Below are positions 18,196 to 27,962 of a stretch of DNA of 64,000 nucleotides, in pieces (the first letter of the stretch is position 1; each line of letters starts with the position of its first letter). Origin of the DNA: Sphingomonas hankyongi (GTDB lineage: Bacteria > Pseudomonadota > Alphaproteobacteria > Sphingomonadales > Sphingomonadaceae); assembly GCF_023516575.1 (NCBI RefSeq), contig NZ_JAMGBE010000001.1, positions 496,001-560,000 of the forward strand. Direction: 5' to 3'. Under the pieces are notes generated by a model, which ran no database searches, was not told where the DNA came from, and saw only the letters and a list, made by a program, of their open reading frames with translations. The translations under genes were made by a program, and so were the position numbers.

Positions 18196-19059
18196 TCAGG
18201 TCCGCGCAGCAAGTGCGGCTCGATATCTCCACTCGAGCGCGCTCTTGAGAGCAAGGGTGACGAGCGCAAGGAGCGTGAGGAGCGAGGCGACGGCGAAGGC
18301 GGCGACAAAGTTGTACTCATTGTAGAGAACCTCGACGTGGAGCGGCATTGTGTTCGTCTCGCCGCGGATGTGCCCGGAAACGACGCTGACCGCTCCGAAC
18401 TCGCCCATCGCACGGGCGTTGCATAGCAGGACTCCGTAGAGGAGGCCAAAGCGGATGTTGGGTAGCGTGACGTGCCAGAATGTCTGCCACCCGGAAGCGC
18501 CCAGCGTCAGCGCTGCTTCTTCATCGGCCCTGCCCTGTGCAGTCATCAGCGGGATTAGCTGGCGAGCGACGAACGGGAACGTGACGAAGACCGTCGCCAG
18601 GACGAGCCCGGGAAGCGCAAAGATGATCTGGATGTCCCGGTCGATGAGCCAGGTGCCGAACCATCCCTGCGCGCCAAATAGCAGAACCCAGACGAGGCCC
18701 GACACCACCGGCGAGACCGAGAAGGGCAGTTCGATGAACGCGATCAGCACCGCCTTTCCGCCGAACTGGAACTTGGAGATCGCCCAGGCGGCTGCGACGC
18801 CGAAAATGGTGTTCAGCGGCACGGCGATCGCTGCAACGAGCACCGTAAGCTTGATCGCCGCGCGTGCATCCGGCTCCGAAACGGCCGCGGCCCAAGCCTT
18901 CGCCCCGGCACGGAAGGCCTCGGACATGACCGCCCACAGGGGCAGCAGGAGCATGAGCGCGATATATGCGAAAGCCGCCGCCATCAGCAGCGCCTTCACG
19001 AGCGGCGGTTCGCGCAAGGTCGACCGGGTTCCCACTAGCTGCGCCTGCGTCGCTGCCAA
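18196..19059 (-). CDS. cysW: Sulfate ABC transporter permease CysW
   Basis: A 287-residue inner-membrane permease with six predicted segments. The EAA loop that contacts the ATPase is visible as [22 protein letters not shown], and the cysW-type ending [22 protein letters not shown] is present. It overlaps the end of cysT by about 25 bases and precedes cysA by 1 base. Its partner CysT forms the heterodimeric channel through which sulfate (or thiosulfate) passes. Confidence 0.92.
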   Translation of the reverse strand: MAATQAQLVGTRSTLREPPLVKALLMAAAFAYIALMLLLPLWAVMSEAFRAGAKAWAAAVSEPDARAAIKLTVLVAAIAVPLNTIFGVAAAWAISKFQFGGKAVLIAFIELPFSVSPVVSGLVWVLLFGAQGWFGTWLIDRDIQIIFALPGLVLATVFVTFPFVARQLIPLMTAQGRADEEAALTLGASGWQTFWHVTLPNIRFGLLYGVLLCNARAMGEFGAVSVVSGHIRGETNTMPLHVEVLYNEYNFVAAFAVASLLTLLALVTLALKSALEWRYRAALAART

Positions 19060-19874
19060 TGTTGAAGCAGGTTGAGCACGAGCAGCATCGCGAAGGACAC
19101 GGCCAGCATCACCGTCGCGATGGCTGCGGCGCCGGCATAATCATATTCCTCCAGCTGCGTGATGATCAGCAGCGGCGCGATTTCCGACTGGAACGGCATA
19201 TTGCCGGCGATGAAGATGACGGAGCCGTACTCGCCGGCTCCGCGGGCGAATGCGAGCGCGAAGCCGGTTGCGAGAGCAGGAAGGATCGTCGGCAGGATGA
19301 CCCGCCAGAAAGTCTGCCACCGGCTTGCACCTAGCGTAAGGGCCGCTTCTTCCATTTCGCTCGAAACTTCGGCGAGCACGGGCTCCACGGTTCGCACGAT
19401 GAAGGGCAAGCCGATGAAGACGAGAGCGACCACGACGCCCGCCGGCTTGTAGGCTACCGGCAAGCCGAGCGGGGCGAGCACTTTCCCGATCATTCCCGTG
19501 TCCGCGTAGAGCGCGGTCAGAGCGATGCCCGCCACCGCTGTCGGCAAGGCGAACGGCAAGTCGACGAGCGCTCCGAAGAGCCGTTTGAAGGGAAAGCTGT
19601 ACCGCACCAGCACCCAGGCGACGAGCAAGCCGAACACGCAATTGACCGCTGCGGCGAGAAGCGCCGCGCCGAACGTCAGGCGGTAGGAGGCGAGCGCCCG
19701 CGGCGACCCGGCCGCCGCCCAGAAAGCATCCCAGCCGTCGGTCGTGCTTTTCAGGAATACCGCGCTCAGCGGGATGAGGACGATCGCCGAGAGCCAGAAA
19801 ATGGTGATGCCCAGAGAGAGGCCGAACCCTGGCAGCGGGGAGTGACGACTGCTTCGGGCAATAACGCTGGGCAT
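19035..19874 (-). CDS. cysT: Sulfate ABC transporter permease CysT (CysU)
   Basis: A 279-residue permease, the first of the two sulfate channel subunits. I chose ATG 19874 because GGAG lies 6 bases upstream; the in-frame ATG at 19952 falls inside the upstream porin gene. Motifs include the [14 protein letters not shown] segment and the EAA loop [20 protein letters not shown], with [16 protein letters not shown] near the C-terminus. The gene starts 13 bases after the porin stop, fixing the porin inside the operon. Confidence 0.92.
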   Translation of the reverse strand: MPSVIARSSRHSPLPGFGLSLGITIFWLSAIVLIPLSAVFLKSTTDGWDAFWAAAGSPRALASYRLTFGAALLAAAVNCVFGLLVAWVLVRYSFPFKRLFGALVDLPFALPTAVAGIALTALYADTGMIGKVLAPLGLPVAYKPAGVVVALVFIGLPFIVRTVEPVLAEVSSEMEEAALTLGASRWQTFWRVILPTILPALATGFALAFARGAGEYGSVIFIAGNMPFQSEIAPLLIITQLEEYDYAGAAAIATVMLAVSFAMLLVLNLLQHWQRRRRS

Positions 19875-19887
19875 CACCATCTCCAGG

Positions 19888-21381
19888 TCAGAAGTCCAGG
19901 TGGAGCCGCGTTGCCACGACATCCCCCTTGGTCTCAGACCCGACCGGGTCAAGAGGCGTGTTGTCGCCCCAGAACCGGACCCAGTTGAACATGAGCTTGG
20001 CGAAGGGATTGAAATACCAGTTCAGGCCGAGTGTGACGCTGCTCGCCTCATTGCCTGCCCGCGCCGGAAGCGGCGTGCTGGATAGATCCAGATGATCGTA
20101 ACGAAGGGCGACTTCGAAAGCGCCGAGGCCGTCCTTGCCGAGTTCCCGGAAAGGCCGAACCCGATCGAAATTGCCGCCGCGGAACGGTCGCGTTTCGCCT
20201 GTCAGCATGTAAGCGGCATATCCATAAAAGCCGGTGAAATGCTCGTCGGCGAAGCCGTTGCGATCCAGCCACAGGCGCCCGGCCTCGCCCGCGACGGTCA
20301 GAGGCCCGAATACGCCTGCTGCTTCCAATCCGCCGTAGCGAAGTGACTCGACGTCGGGGATGATGCCGCTGTCGGCGATATTGCCGTTGTCGACGCGAAT
20401 GTTCGGACGGTCGCTCAGGCGAACAGCGTCCTCGACGTCGCCGGCCGCGTTCGCGACCTTGAGAGCCGTGCGATAGTAGCCTGAAACCCCGAGATGGACG
20501 ATCTTGCCCGCGTCGAAGACGGGCTCCCAGGTCGCGCGGCCGTTCACGCCCCAGCTTTCATCTGGGGTGTCGGTGACCGGCGTATTGGTCGACCGGCTTA
20601 CGCTCTCATTGTCGCCGAAAAGTCCCACCGCGAGATTCAGATTCTCCCTGGGCGCATAAGCCGCCGAAATGCCGATCCTGCGCTCCGCCCCGGCATTACC
20701 GAAGGCGTTCGTGAACATGCCGCGTTCCAGAAAGATGTTGTAATTGTCGCTGTTGTTGGACTCGAGCCCGAACGGCGCCTTGTGCTGCCCCAGCGTAAGG
20801 ACTGTCTTCGGAATCTTCGTGTACTGGAGATAGGCGTCGGTGATGTTCACCGCATTGCCAGCGAAATCGACTTCGACGCGGTAATTCCACCATTTGAAAG
20901 CCGTACCTTCGAAGCCCAGACGGGCCCTCCGGAAGGCGGTGCCGTTGTTATAGTCATAGCCGCCTTCGCGTTCGAAGAAGGCAGCGGCATCCGCCTCTAC
21001 GACGCCGCGTGGCTTGAAGGTGAATTGACCCGTGGGCTCAGAGATGGTCGGGGCCCAGGAGAACTGGGCAGCTTTTGCCGCGCGCGTCTCGACGGTTTGC
21101 AACCGGCCCTCGTTCAGCTCCGCCTGTTGCTCGAGCTCCGCGTTGCGCGCCTCAAGCTGTTTCACTCGCGTTTCGAGCGCGTTCAGGCGATCGAGAACTG
21201 GATCGCCGGTCGGCTTGGCGGCCTGAACCTGCTGGGAGTCCTGTTCACTGGGCTCCAGCGTGTCGATCGGCGAGGCGTCGGCCTGGTCTGGAGTCGTTGT
21301 CGTCAGATCCTCGCCTTCCTGAGCCCAGGCGGGCGTAGCGAGGGCGAGCAGCGAGGCGCCCGCAAGCAGCAGGATACGCAT
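19888..21381 (-). CDS. Phosphate/sulfate-selective porin of the OprO/OprP type
   Basis: A 497-residue outer-membrane protein with signal peptide (MRILLLAGASLLALATPAWA), a periplasmic coiled coil at about residues 60-105 (LDRLNALETRVKQLEARNAE) and a 16-strand-type barrel ending in ATRLHLDF, aromatic last residue as in barrels. The OprO/P family carries anions such as phosphate. Its place between sbp and cysT, with gaps of 34 and 13 bases, suggests it admits sulfate for the adjacent importer. The start has AAGGGG about 8 bases upstream. Confidence 0.85.
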   Translation of the reverse strand: MRILLLAGASLLALATPAWAQEGEDLTTTTPDQADASPIDTLEPSEQDSQQVQAAKPTGDPVLDRLNALETRVKQLEARNAELEQQAELNEGRLQTVETRAAKAAQFSWAPTISEPTGQFTFKPRGVVEADAAAFFEREGGYDYNNGTAFRRARLGFEGTAFKWWNYRVEVDFAGNAVNITDAYLQYTKIPKTVLTLGQHKAPFGLESNNSDNYNIFLERGMFTNAFGNAGAERRIGISAAYAPRENLNLAVGLFGDNESVSRSTNTPVTDTPDESWGVNGRATWEPVFDAGKIVHLGVSGYYRTALKVANAAGDVEDAVRLSDRPNIRVDNGNIADSGIIPDVESLRYGGLEAAGVFGPLTVAGEAGRLWLDRNGFADEHFTGFYGYAAYMLTGETRPFRGGNFDRVRPFRELGKDGLGAFEVALRYDHLDLSSTPLPARAGNEASSVTLGLNWYFNPFAKLMFNWVRFWGDNTPLDPVGSETKGDVVATRLHLDF

Positions 21382-21415
21382 TTGATTACCCCTTTGGATT
21401 AGTCGGCGAGCGGGA

Positions 21416-22429
21416 TCAGCGCTTGGCGGCTTCGAATATCTGGTCGAACAGTCCGCCGTCGTTGAAGTGAGTTCCCTGCGCTTTCGCCCAGCCGCCGAAG
21501 CTTCGGTCAATCGTGAACAAGGTCATGTTCGGGAACGTGCCCTTGTACTTCGCCGCGACCTGCGGATTGCGCGGCCTATAGTAATTACGCGCGATGATCT
21601 CCTGAGCCTGCGGGGTGTAGAGGAACTTGAGATATGCCTCCGCAACCGCGCGCGTTTTGTGACGGTCGACATTTTTGTCGACGACCGCAACCGGTGGCTC
21701 GGCCAGGATCGAGACGGACGGCCGGACAATGTCGAACTTGCCTTTGCCGAGCTCCTTGGTCGCGAGGAACGCTTCATTCTCCCAGGCCAGCAGGACGTCC
21801 CCCTGCCCGCGCTCGACGAACGTCGTCGTTGCCCCGCGCGCGCCGGAATCGAGCACTGGAACATTGCGGAAGAGCTTCACCATGAAATCCTTGGCCTTGG
21901 CCAGGCTGCCGGTCGTCTTGCGGGCGTAGCCCCAGGCGGCGAGATAATTCCATCGCGCGCCGCCGCTCGTCTTCGGATTGGGAGTAATGACCTTCACCCC
22001 GGGACGAACAAGATCGTTCCAGTCGCGGATGTTCTTCGGGTTCCCTTTGCGCACCAGGAACACGATCGTCGAATAATAAGGCGTGCTGTTGAGCGGCAGG
22101 CGCTTCTGCCAGTTGGATGCGATCAGGCCCCGCTGGGCGATCTCATCTATGTCGTAGGCCAGCGCGAGCGTCACGACGTCGGCCTGCAGGCCGTCTATCA
22201 CGGCCCGCGCCTGCTTTCCGGAGCCGCCGTGGCTCTGCCTGATTTCAACTTGTTGCTTGGCCTGTGCGGCCCACCGCTGGGCAAAGGCCGCGTTGATGTT
22301 TTTGTACAGTTCGCGCGTCGGATCGTACGACACGTTGAGCAGCTGAACCGGTGCGGCGAGCGCCGTCGATGGCGTTAGCGCGACCGCTGCGAGCGTTACC
22401 GAAAGGACCAGTTTCCTTGCGAATGTCAT
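21416..22429 (-). CDS. sbp: Sulfate-binding periplasmic protein
   Basis: A 337-residue solute-binding protein starting at ATG 22429 with GGGGAG upstream. After the signal peptide ([13 protein letters not shown]) comes [20 protein letters not shown], then the sulfate-binding pattern [19 protein letters not shown], and [20 protein letters not shown]. It captures sulfate or thiosulfate for CysTWA. This is the first structural gene of the operon; its upstream gap holds a dyad and a possible promoter. Confidence 0.94.
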   Translation of the reverse strand: MTFARKLVLSVTLAAVALTPSTALAAPVQLLNVSYDPTRELYKNINAAFAQRWAAQAKQQVEIRQSHGGSGKQARAVIDGLQADVVTLALAYDIDEIAQRGLIASNWQKRLPLNSTPYYSTIVFLVRKGNPKNIRDWNDLVRPGVKVITPNPKTSGGARWNYLAAWGYARKTTGSLAKAKDFMVKLFRNVPVLDSGARGATTTFVERGQGDVLLAWENEAFLATKELGKGKFDIVRPSVSILAEPPVAVVDKNVDRHKTRAVAEAYLKFLYTPQAQEIIARNYYRPRNPQVAAKYKGTFPNMTLFTIDRSFGGWAKAQGTHFNDGGLFDQIFEAAKR

Positions 22430-22470
22430 CACCGACTCCCCTGTTTCCTGAGTCGACTAATGGCTAAACC

Positions 22471-22485
22471 CTAGTTCTCTACTAG
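22471..22485. promoter_or_regulatory. Inverted repeat CTAGT-N5-ACTAG upstream of sbp
   Basis: A perfect 5+5 dyad with a 5-base spacer lies about 42 bases upstream of the sbp start. On the minus strand it sits between a TTGTCT (-35-like) and TAGCCA (-10-like) pair spaced by 17 bases. The Rrf2-type regulator gene is immediately upstream, so this is the natural candidate for its operator. Promoter assignment is tentative. Confidence 0.5.
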
Positions 22486-22523
22486 ACAATAGGGGAATAT
22501 GTTCAACTCGCCGCTGCCGGGCC

Positions 22524-22961
22524 TCAATTCGGCGCGGCCAGCCGGTCTTCCCACTGGCCGGCTTCGGCCAACGAGATTCCATCGAGGACTGCCGTACTCT
22601 GGTCCCGCAAGATAGAAAATGCGCGGCGAATCGCGCACGTCGCCTCGTCGTGACAGTCGCCGCATGGCGCGTAGAAATTGACGCTCGCGCAGGACACCAG
22701 GGCGATCGGCCCTTCCATCGTCCGCACAATTTCGCCGAACGATATCTCCTCCGGTCGCCGGGAGAGAACATATCCGCCCTTGGGACCGCGAGCGCTTTTG
22801 ACGAGGCCGGCCTTTTTCAGGTCGAGCATGATGAGCTCGAGGTATTTCGGAGGGACGCGCTGCGTTTCCGCAATGCGACTGAGCTGCGTGGGACCATTGC
22901 CCTGCTCCTCGGCCAGGAACAGCAGGGAGCGGAGCGCATAACGGGTCTTCTGGGCGATCAT
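22524..22961 (-). CDS. Rrf2 family transcriptional regulator
   Basis: A 145-residue winged-helix regulator; start at ATG 22961 gives the family opening MIAQKTRYALRSLLFLAEE. The recognition region is LSRIAETQRVPPKYLELIML and the wing SARGPKGGYVLSRRPEEI. Four cysteines (VSCASVNFYAPCGDCHDEATC) could bind an Fe-S cluster as in IscR/NsrR, or sense thiols as in CymR. Position ahead of the sulfate operon suggests it controls sulfur acquisition, replacing the LysR-type CysB of enterics; this is inference. Confidence 0.85.
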   Translation of the reverse strand: MIAQKTRYALRSLLFLAEEQGNGPTQLSRIAETQRVPPKYLELIMLDLKKAGLVKSARGPKGGYVLSRRPEEISFGEIVRTMEGPIALVSCASVNFYAPCGDCHDEATCAIRRAFSILRDQSTAVLDGISLAEAGQWEDRLAAPN

Positions 22962-23129
22962 GTCGAGTTCAAGACTAGCCTTTAGCTGTGCTGGAGGCAA
23001 AGCGGCCTGACGCTGCGGCAGAACGGTCTGCGGCGCGACCGCAAGAGCATCCCGCCACAGGCCTCATTCGTTCCGGTGCTGGGTCCAAGTAAGGGACCTT
23101 CGGCAGATCAGACGAGCAGGAGAGGATGC

Positions 23130-23828
23130 ATGGCCCAGCACGGTTATCTACACGGAGAGTATGACCGCGACTTTACCGGCGACGACGATCGCAGCGACCG
23201 GTGGAGAGATCGCGACGAGGATCGGAATATCATGTTCGACCGGGGTGACCGCGAGCGCAGTTGGCGTAATCGCGACGAGGGCCGCTGGCGTGGCGGCCGT
23301 GAAGATGATCGCGGATTTTTCACGCGCATGGGCGACGAGGCGCAATCCTGGTTCCGCGACGACGAGGACGAGGGAAGCCGTGACCGCGGGCGCTTGCGCG
23401 GACGCGGCGGCTCGGACGCGAGCGAATGGTTCGGCGGCCGCACAGAGCGCCAGGGCGGCACGGCCGGCTTCGGCTGTCGGTCCGACTGGGAGCGTTCCCC
23501 GCGCAGCTTCAGCAGCAACCGCGACGATCATTATCGCAGCTGGCGCGACAAGCAGGTGCAGGCGCTGGACCAAGATTATGCGGATTATTGCCGCGAGCGC
23601 GAACAGCAGTTCCATAGCGACTTCGACGCCTGGCGCAGCCAGCGACAACAGAACCGCGGGCTCCGCGGACAATGGGGCGCGGAGCAAGGCCGCGGACCGG
23701 ACGAACAGACGTTCACCCCGCAAACGACGGCGGTCGGCAACACGATGACGACCAGCGAAACGCATGAGCCGCAATCGACGACGGAGGAAGAGAGCACCTC
23801 GACCATCGGAACGCGCGGCAAGCGCTAA
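23130..23828 (+). CDS. SWFGD-like highly charged protein, hypothetical
   Basis: A 232-residue protein very rich in Arg, Asp, Glu and Gly; it starts at ATG 23130 after AGGAGAGG. It contains EAQSWFRDDEDEGSRDRGR, like the named SWFGD motif of sphingomonad proteins, and an aromatic, helical segment near residues 135-170 (YRSWRDKQVQALDQDYADY) that looks like the folded part. The tail is Thr/Ser/Glu-rich. No signal peptide or membrane segment. Likely cytosolic and disordered; function unknown. Confidence 0.7.
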   Translation: MAQHGYLHGEYDRDFTGDDDRSDRWRDRDEDRNIMFDRGDRERSWRNRDEGRWRGGREDDRGFFTRMGDEAQSWFRDDEDEGSRDRGRLRGRGGSDASEWFGGRTERQGGTAGFGCRSDWERSPRSFSSNRDDHYRSWRDKQVQALDQDYADYCREREQQFHSDFDAWRSQRQQNRGLRGQWGAEQGRGPDEQTFTPQTTAVGNTMTTSETHEPQSTTEEESTSTIGTRGKR

Positions 23829-23847
23829 CGCTTAGAGACGAATGAAA

Positions 23848-23880
23848 GAGGGCGGGGCCCGTACGGCTCCGCCCTTTTCT
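23848..23880 (+). terminator. Intrinsic terminator after the SWFGD-like gene
   Basis: GGGCGGGGCC (23850-23859) pairs with GGCTCCGCCC (23865-23874) through one G-T wobble, followed by TTTTCT. It serves the plus-strand gene ending at 23828 and, with the pyrimidine-rich other side, may also stop the convergent L,D-transpeptidase gene, which ends at 23879. Confidence 0.75.
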
Positions 23881-24484
23881 AGCCTTCGATGATGACTTCC
23901 GACCCGATCTTGGTGAGGCCGAAGAGCTTCTCGGCGAACTTAAGAGGCATGCGTACGCACCCGTGACTTGCCGGATAGCCGGGATTGTTTCCGCCGTGGA
24001 AGGCGATGCCATATTCGTCGATGCGCTGCATGAACGGCATCGGCGCATTGTCGTATTTCTTGGAGCGGTACATCTTCCGCTTCTCGAGCACTTTCCAGTT
24101 GCCGAGCGGCGTGACCATGCCGGTCCTGGCACTCGAGATCGTGGTCGCGCCGACCACCCGGTCGCCACGATAGACGTAGGCCATCTGGGTTTTGAGATCG
24201 AGCACGACGCGCGTCTCACCCTCGGTGGGGATCGCGCTCGCCCAAACAAACTGACCCGGCTTCAGGCCGCGCGTTCCAAGCTCTGCGACCATATCCTTAT
24301 ATGCCTGGGGCGCGGCTCCCAGGCTCCAGCGGTAATTCACCGGCTGGGCTACCGGATGGGCCGGACGCGCTACCGGTTGGGGCCTCGGTTTCTGCCCGCC
24401 GAACAGCCCGAATAATCTCGCGTCCGCGGCGCTGGACAGGCCAACGAGCGCCGCGACCAATATCGCCAGTTTGCTGAACCGCAT
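23879..24484 (-). CDS. L,D-transpeptidase (YkuD domain)
   Basis: A 201-residue exported enzyme that forms 3-3 peptidoglycan cross-links or attaches proteins to peptidoglycan. The signal peptide is LAILVAALVGLSSAADA. The catalytic YkuD motif is complete: FHGGNNPGYPASHGCVRMPL, with His and the active-site Cys. A Pro/Gln linker precedes the domain ([16 protein letters not shown]). It ends convergently with the SWFGD-like gene. Confidence 0.9.
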   Translation of the reverse strand: MRFSKLAILVAALVGLSSAADARLFGLFGGQKPRPQPVARPAHPVAQPVNYRWSLGAAPQAYKDMVAELGTRGLKPGQFVWASAIPTEGETRVVLDLKTQMAYVYRGDRVVGATTISSARTGMVTPLGNWKVLEKRKMYRSKKYDNAPMPFMQRIDEYGIAFHGGNNPGYPASHGCVRMPLKFAEKLFGLTKIGSEVIIEG

Positions 24485-24596
24485 TGCCGCCTTCGCCTCG
24501 ATTCCGTTGGCGAATGATCAGCAATAACGGTCGGGCCGTGTCAATGTGCCGGTAAACGGCAAGTTACTGGTTAACATCGCTATTCGCTGCATTACA

Positions 24597-24615
24597 GGGA
24601 GTTCATTTGACTCCC
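24597..24615. repeat. Small dyad GGGAGT-N7-ACTCCC in the 24485-24712 gap
   Basis: A perfect 6+6 inverted repeat between the divergent L,D-transpeptidase and NTF2-like genes. There is no T run, so it is more likely an operator than a terminator; no regulator is adjacent. The rest of the 228-base gap shows no gene, only promoter space. Confidence 0.35.
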
Positions 24616-24712
24616 GTAACAAGCGGGCGCAACCGGTCGCTCCGCCGGCACCGCAAATGGGGATGATCGTGCCGGTCACTTCTGTCCCGTTTGCGACAGC
24701 AGGGGGGTAGCG

Positions 24713-25195
24713 ATGAGCACTTCCAGGATTCGACTTCTCACCATTTGTGCAGCGTCATCCATGTTCGTCATCCCGGCTCCGGCCGCGGCGGCAGATGACC
24801 CTCGCGTAGCGGGGGAAATCATTGCGCTAGCCAGGTCGCAGTGGGCGGCCGAGATAGCGGGCCAACCCGCGGCGCAGCAGATGTCGCAGCTCGCCGACGA
24901 TTATACCGAGTTCAACGGCGACTATCCGACGCGTATCGACGGCAAGGACCTGGCGGTGCGCATGGGTGAAGTCGCGCCTTACGCGAAGCCGGTCTTAGCC
25001 GACATGTCGAACGCAAAGGTGCAGGTCTATGGCGACACGGCGATCCTGACCTACAACTATACAGGGATGACCCGGAGCGCGGATGGCAAGGTCAACCCTT
25101 CAGTTGCGAAATCGACCCGCGTGTACGTGAAGCAGGGCGGCCAGTGGCGACTGGTGCACGCCAATTTCGCTCCCGTTGTTCCGCCGCAGCCTTGA
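24713..25195 (+). CDS. Exported NTF2-like (DUF4440/SnoaL-type) protein
   Basis: A 160-residue protein with signal peptide (CAASSMFVIPAPAAAADD) and a cone-shaped NTF2-like fold predicted from the alternating pattern, including QLADDYTEFNGDYPTRIDGK, AKVQVYGDTAILTYNYTGM and a closing GGQWRLVHANFAPV, the typical DUF4440 end. Such domains can be enzymes or binding pockets; no catalytic dyad can be assigned. Confidence 0.75.
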   Translation: MSTSRIRLLTICAASSMFVIPAPAAAADDPRVAGEIIALARSQWAAEIAGQPAAQQMSQLADDYTEFNGDYPTRIDGKDLAVRMGEVAPYAKPVLADMSNAKVQVYGDTAILTYNYTGMTRSADGKVNPSVAKSTRVYVKQGGQWRLVHANFAPVVPPQP

Positions 25196-25203
25196 TAGGA
25201 TTG

Positions 25204-25227
25204 GAGCCCGCGTCGGGGAGCGGGCTC
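25204..25227. terminator. Hairpin between convergent NTF2-like gene and guaA
   Basis: GAGCCCGC (25204-25211) and GCGGGCTC (25220-25227) form an 8-bp stem with an 8-base loop. It reaches into the guaA stop codon and has only a weak T run, so termination strength is uncertain. Confidence 0.4.
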
Positions 25228-26785
25228 ATTCCCACTCGATCGTGCCGGGCGGCTTCGACGTATAATCGTAGACCACCCGATTGATTCCGGCGACCTCGTT
25301 GACGATGCGCGTCGCCACCCGGCTCAGGAACTCGGGCGCGAACGGATAAGTGTCGGCGGTCATGCCGTCGACGCTCGTCACGGCGCGCAGCGCGCATACG
25401 CTGTCGTAGGTGCGATAGTCGCCCATGACGCCGACCGTGCGCACTGGAAGCAGCACCGCGAACGCCTGCCAGATCGCATCGTAGAGGCCCGCGTTGCGGA
25501 TCTCCTCCAGATAGATGGCATCTGCCTTGCGCAATATGTCGCAGCGCTCCTTGGTCACTTCGCCGGGAATGCGGATCGCCAGGCCCGGGCCCGGGAATGG
25601 ATGGCGGTCGACGAACGCTTCCGGAAGTCCAAGCTCGCGCCCGAGCTCGCGGACCTCGTCCTTGAACAATTCGCGCAGCGGCTCGACCAGCTTCATGTTC
25701 ATCCGCTCGGGCAGCCCGCCGACATTATGGTGGCTCTTGATCGTCACCGACGGGCCGCCTGTGAAGCTGACGCTTTCTATGACGTCGGGATAAAGCGTCC
25801 CTTGCGCGAGGAAATCCGCGCCGCCGATCTTCTTCGCCTCGGCCTCGAACACGTTAATGAACTCGGCGCCAATGAACTTGCGCTTGGCCTCCGGGTCGGT
25901 GACGCCCTCAAGCCCGCCGAGGAAATCCGCGCTCGCGTCCACGTGTACGAGCGGGATGTTGTAGCTTCCCCGGAATAGGCTCACGACCTGTTCGGCTTCC
26001 CCGAGCCTCATGAGCCCGTGATCCACGAACACGCACGTGAGCTGCTCGCCGATTGCCTCGTGAATGAGGACTGCGGCGACAGCGCTGTCGACGCCGCCCG
26101 ACAGGCCGCAGATGACCCGGCCGCTGCCGACCTGCTCGCGGATCTCCGCGATCTTCGCGTCGCGGAAGCTGGCCATCGTCCAGTCGCCGGCACAGCCGCA
26201 AATATGCCGCGCGAAATTAGCGAGCAGCTTGCCGCCGTCAGGTGTGTGCACCACCTCCGGGTGGAACATGACCGTGAAGCGCTTGGCGTCTTCGTTGGTC
26301 GCGATCGCGAACGGCGCGCCTTCGGACGTCGCCACGACATCGAAGCCCGGGGCGAGCGTCTCGACGCGGTCGCCGTGGCTCATCCACACCTGATGCGTTT
26401 CGCCGACCTGCCAAAGCCCGTCGAACAAAGCGCTCGGCGCCTTCACCTCGACATACGCCCGACCGAATTCCTTCTGGTCGGACGCGACCACTTTGCCGCC
26501 TAGCTGCTGGTGCAGGGTCTGCTGTCCGTAACAGATGCCGAGCAAAGGAACCCCGCTGTCGAATGCGATTTGCGGTGCGCTCGGCGCGTCCTCCCACATG
26601 ACCGAGGATGGGCCGCCGGAGAAGATCACGCCTTTCGGCTGCATCCGCTCGAATGCCTCGGCGGCGGCGTTGAACGGAACGATTTCCGAATAGACGCCAG
26701 CTTCGCGGATGCGGCGAGCGATCAGCTGGGTGACCTGGCTGCCGAAGTCGATGATGAGGATGGAATCTGTGGGCTGGACCGTCAT
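25226..26785 (-). CDS. guaA: GMP synthase (glutamine-hydrolysing)
   Basis: A 519-residue enzyme that aminates XMP to GMP. The N-terminal class I glutaminase has the nucleophile cysteine in [15 protein letters not shown] and the catalytic His-x-Glu in [12 protein letters not shown]; the ATP-pyrophosphatase has the PP-loop [16 protein letters not shown]. The C-terminal dimer domain ends GTIEWE, the family's usual ending. Length and domain order are canonical. It is a single gene facing away from the next plus-strand gene. Confidence 0.97.
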   Translation of the reverse strand: MTVQPTDSILIIDFGSQVTQLIARRIREAGVYSEIVPFNAAAEAFERMQPKGVIFSGGPSSVMWEDAPSAPQIAFDSGVPLLGICYGQQTLHQQLGGKVVASDQKEFGRAYVEVKAPSALFDGLWQVGETHQVWMSHGDRVETLAPGFDVVATSEGAPFAIATNEDAKRFTVMFHPEVVHTPDGGKLLANFARHICGCAGDWTMASFRDAKIAEIREQVGSGRVICGLSGGVDSAVAAVLIHEAIGEQLTCVFVDHGLMRLGEAEQVVSLFRGSYNIPLVHVDASADFLGGLEGVTDPEAKRKFIGAEFINVFEAEAKKIGGADFLAQGTLYPDVIESVSFTGGPSVTIKSHHNVGGLPERMNMKLVEPLRELFKDEVRELGRELGLPEAFVDRHPFPGPGLAIRIPGEVTKERCDILRKADAIYLEEIRNAGLYDAIWQAFAVLLPVRTVGVMGDYRTYDSVCALRAVTSVDGMTADTYPFAPEFLSRVATRIVNEVAGINRVVYDYTSKPPGTIEWE

Positions 26786-26891
26786 GGCGGGCGGTTAGTG
26801 GCGGGCGTCCATCCTGTAAACCCGACGTGGCAGCTTGTCTTTCTCAACGCCGCCTTTAGCGTCTCTCACAATCACGTTGGGGGGCAGTATC

Positions 26892-27893
26892 ATGTTGCGT
26901 CGAGTTGCGATGCGTAGTGTGCACGGGTTGGTCGTTGGGGCGGCCGCGGTCCTTGGTGCGCTGAATGGGAGTGCGGTTCACGCGCAATATTCCATCGCCG
27001 CCCCTGATCCCGATGCTCCGCACATCATGTGCAAAGCATATAAGGTAGGGACCAACGACGTGTGGGCGTCCGGGGAGGCGCCGAACGTACGGGAATCGTA
27101 CAGCCGGTTCGAATATTACGCACGGAAGTATGACGAGAATCTACGTTCCGATTGCCAGCGCTTCACGAATATCGACCCGGATTACCGCAAGAGCTTCGAA
27201 CCCGGCGAGACCTATCAAGGCAGCTTTGGCGATACATACACGCTGATCCAGGCACCGTTCCTGCCTGAGGATTGGTCGACCACGCCGACCCCCGAGGAAA
27301 AGACGAAGGCACAAGCGGAGAAGAAGGGCAGGAAAGGCGAGGCGGCAAAGCCGGCCACCGCCGAGGCGGCTTCCCCCGAACCAAAGAAATCCGCTGCCCA
27401 GATCGCCGCCGAGGAAGCGGCGGCGCGCAAGGCAAAGTACGAGGCCGAATTCCAGGCGAAGCAGGACGAATATGAGCGCCAGCTCGCCGAGCGTGAGCGC
27501 AAGATCCAGGAGTTCAACGAACTCACGGCGAAGATGGAAGCGCAAAAGCAGGCCAATCTCGCAGCCGCCGCAGCCGCTGCGGACGCGTATAAGAAAGAGC
27601 AGGATAAGTACGCGGATGTCGTTCGCCAGCATCAGGACGAGGTTGCGCGCTACGAGGCCCAGGTGAACGGGACAGCGGCCAATCCCCCGGCCGGCAAACC
27701 CGGCCGCTTCCAGGTCACCGGCGGGATTGTCGACACGCGGGATGCGGCAATGGCGTCCCTGATGCGAGATCCGCGCGGACCCCAGATTACCGATATCCGG
27801 TGCGACGAAATCACGTTCTACAATCCGCCTAAATGGAGCTGCTTCGGGTTCGTCATCGAAACGAGGACGCCGGGGCAAGGAAGCGCCCAATAG
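26892..27893 (+). CDS. Exported protein with long charged coiled coil, hypothetical
   Basis: A 333-residue protein from ATG 26892 with signal peptide (GAAAVLGALNGSAVHA). An N-terminal domain with cysteines (HIMCKAYKVGTNDVW, RSDCQRFTNID) is followed by an Ala/Glu/Lys/Gln-rich coiled coil at about residues 140-260 (EYERQLAERERKIQEFNEL) and a C-terminal domain with ITDIRCDEITFYNPPKWSC. The layout resembles periplasmic linker or cell-wall-binding proteins, but I do not recognise a family. Confidence 0.65.
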   Translation: MLRRVAMRSVHGLVVGAAAVLGALNGSAVHAQYSIAAPDPDAPHIMCKAYKVGTNDVWASGEAPNVRESYSRFEYYARKYDENLRSDCQRFTNIDPDYRKSFEPGETYQGSFGDTYTLIQAPFLPEDWSTTPTPEEKTKAQAEKKGRKGEAAKPATAEAASPEPKKSAAQIAAEEAAARKAKYEAEFQAKQDEYERQLAERERKIQEFNELTAKMEAQKQANLAAAAAAADAYKKEQDKYADVVRQHQDEVARYEAQVNGTAANPPAGKPGRFQVTGGIVDTRDAAMASLMRDPRGPQITDIRCDEITFYNPPKWSCFGFVIETRTPGQGSAQ

Positions 27894-27897
27894 AGTT

Positions 27898-27917
27898 ACT
27901 TAAGTAGCCGCTTAAGT
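27898..27917. promoter_or_regulatory. Inverted repeat ACTTAAG-N6-CTTAAGT upstream of arsR-type gene
   Basis: A perfect 7+7 dyad with a 6-base spacer, ending 37 bases before the regulator start. Together with the second dyad over the start codon it forms a two-site control region sharing the CTTAAG half-site, as expected for an autoregulated ArsR protein. Regulator binding is inferred. Confidence 0.6.
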
Positions 27918-27946
27918 GTCTTGCGCGCGCAGGCGACGCGGGATAC

Positions 27947-27962
27947 TTAAGCGCATGCTTAA
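27947..27962. promoter_or_regulatory. Palindrome TTAAGCGCATGCTTAA over the regulator start codon
   Basis: A perfect 16-base palindrome with the ATG of the ArsR-type gene (27955) at its centre. It repeats the TTAAG half-site of the upstream dyad. Binding here would block both transcript elongation and start-codon access; binding itself is inferred. Confidence 0.6.
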
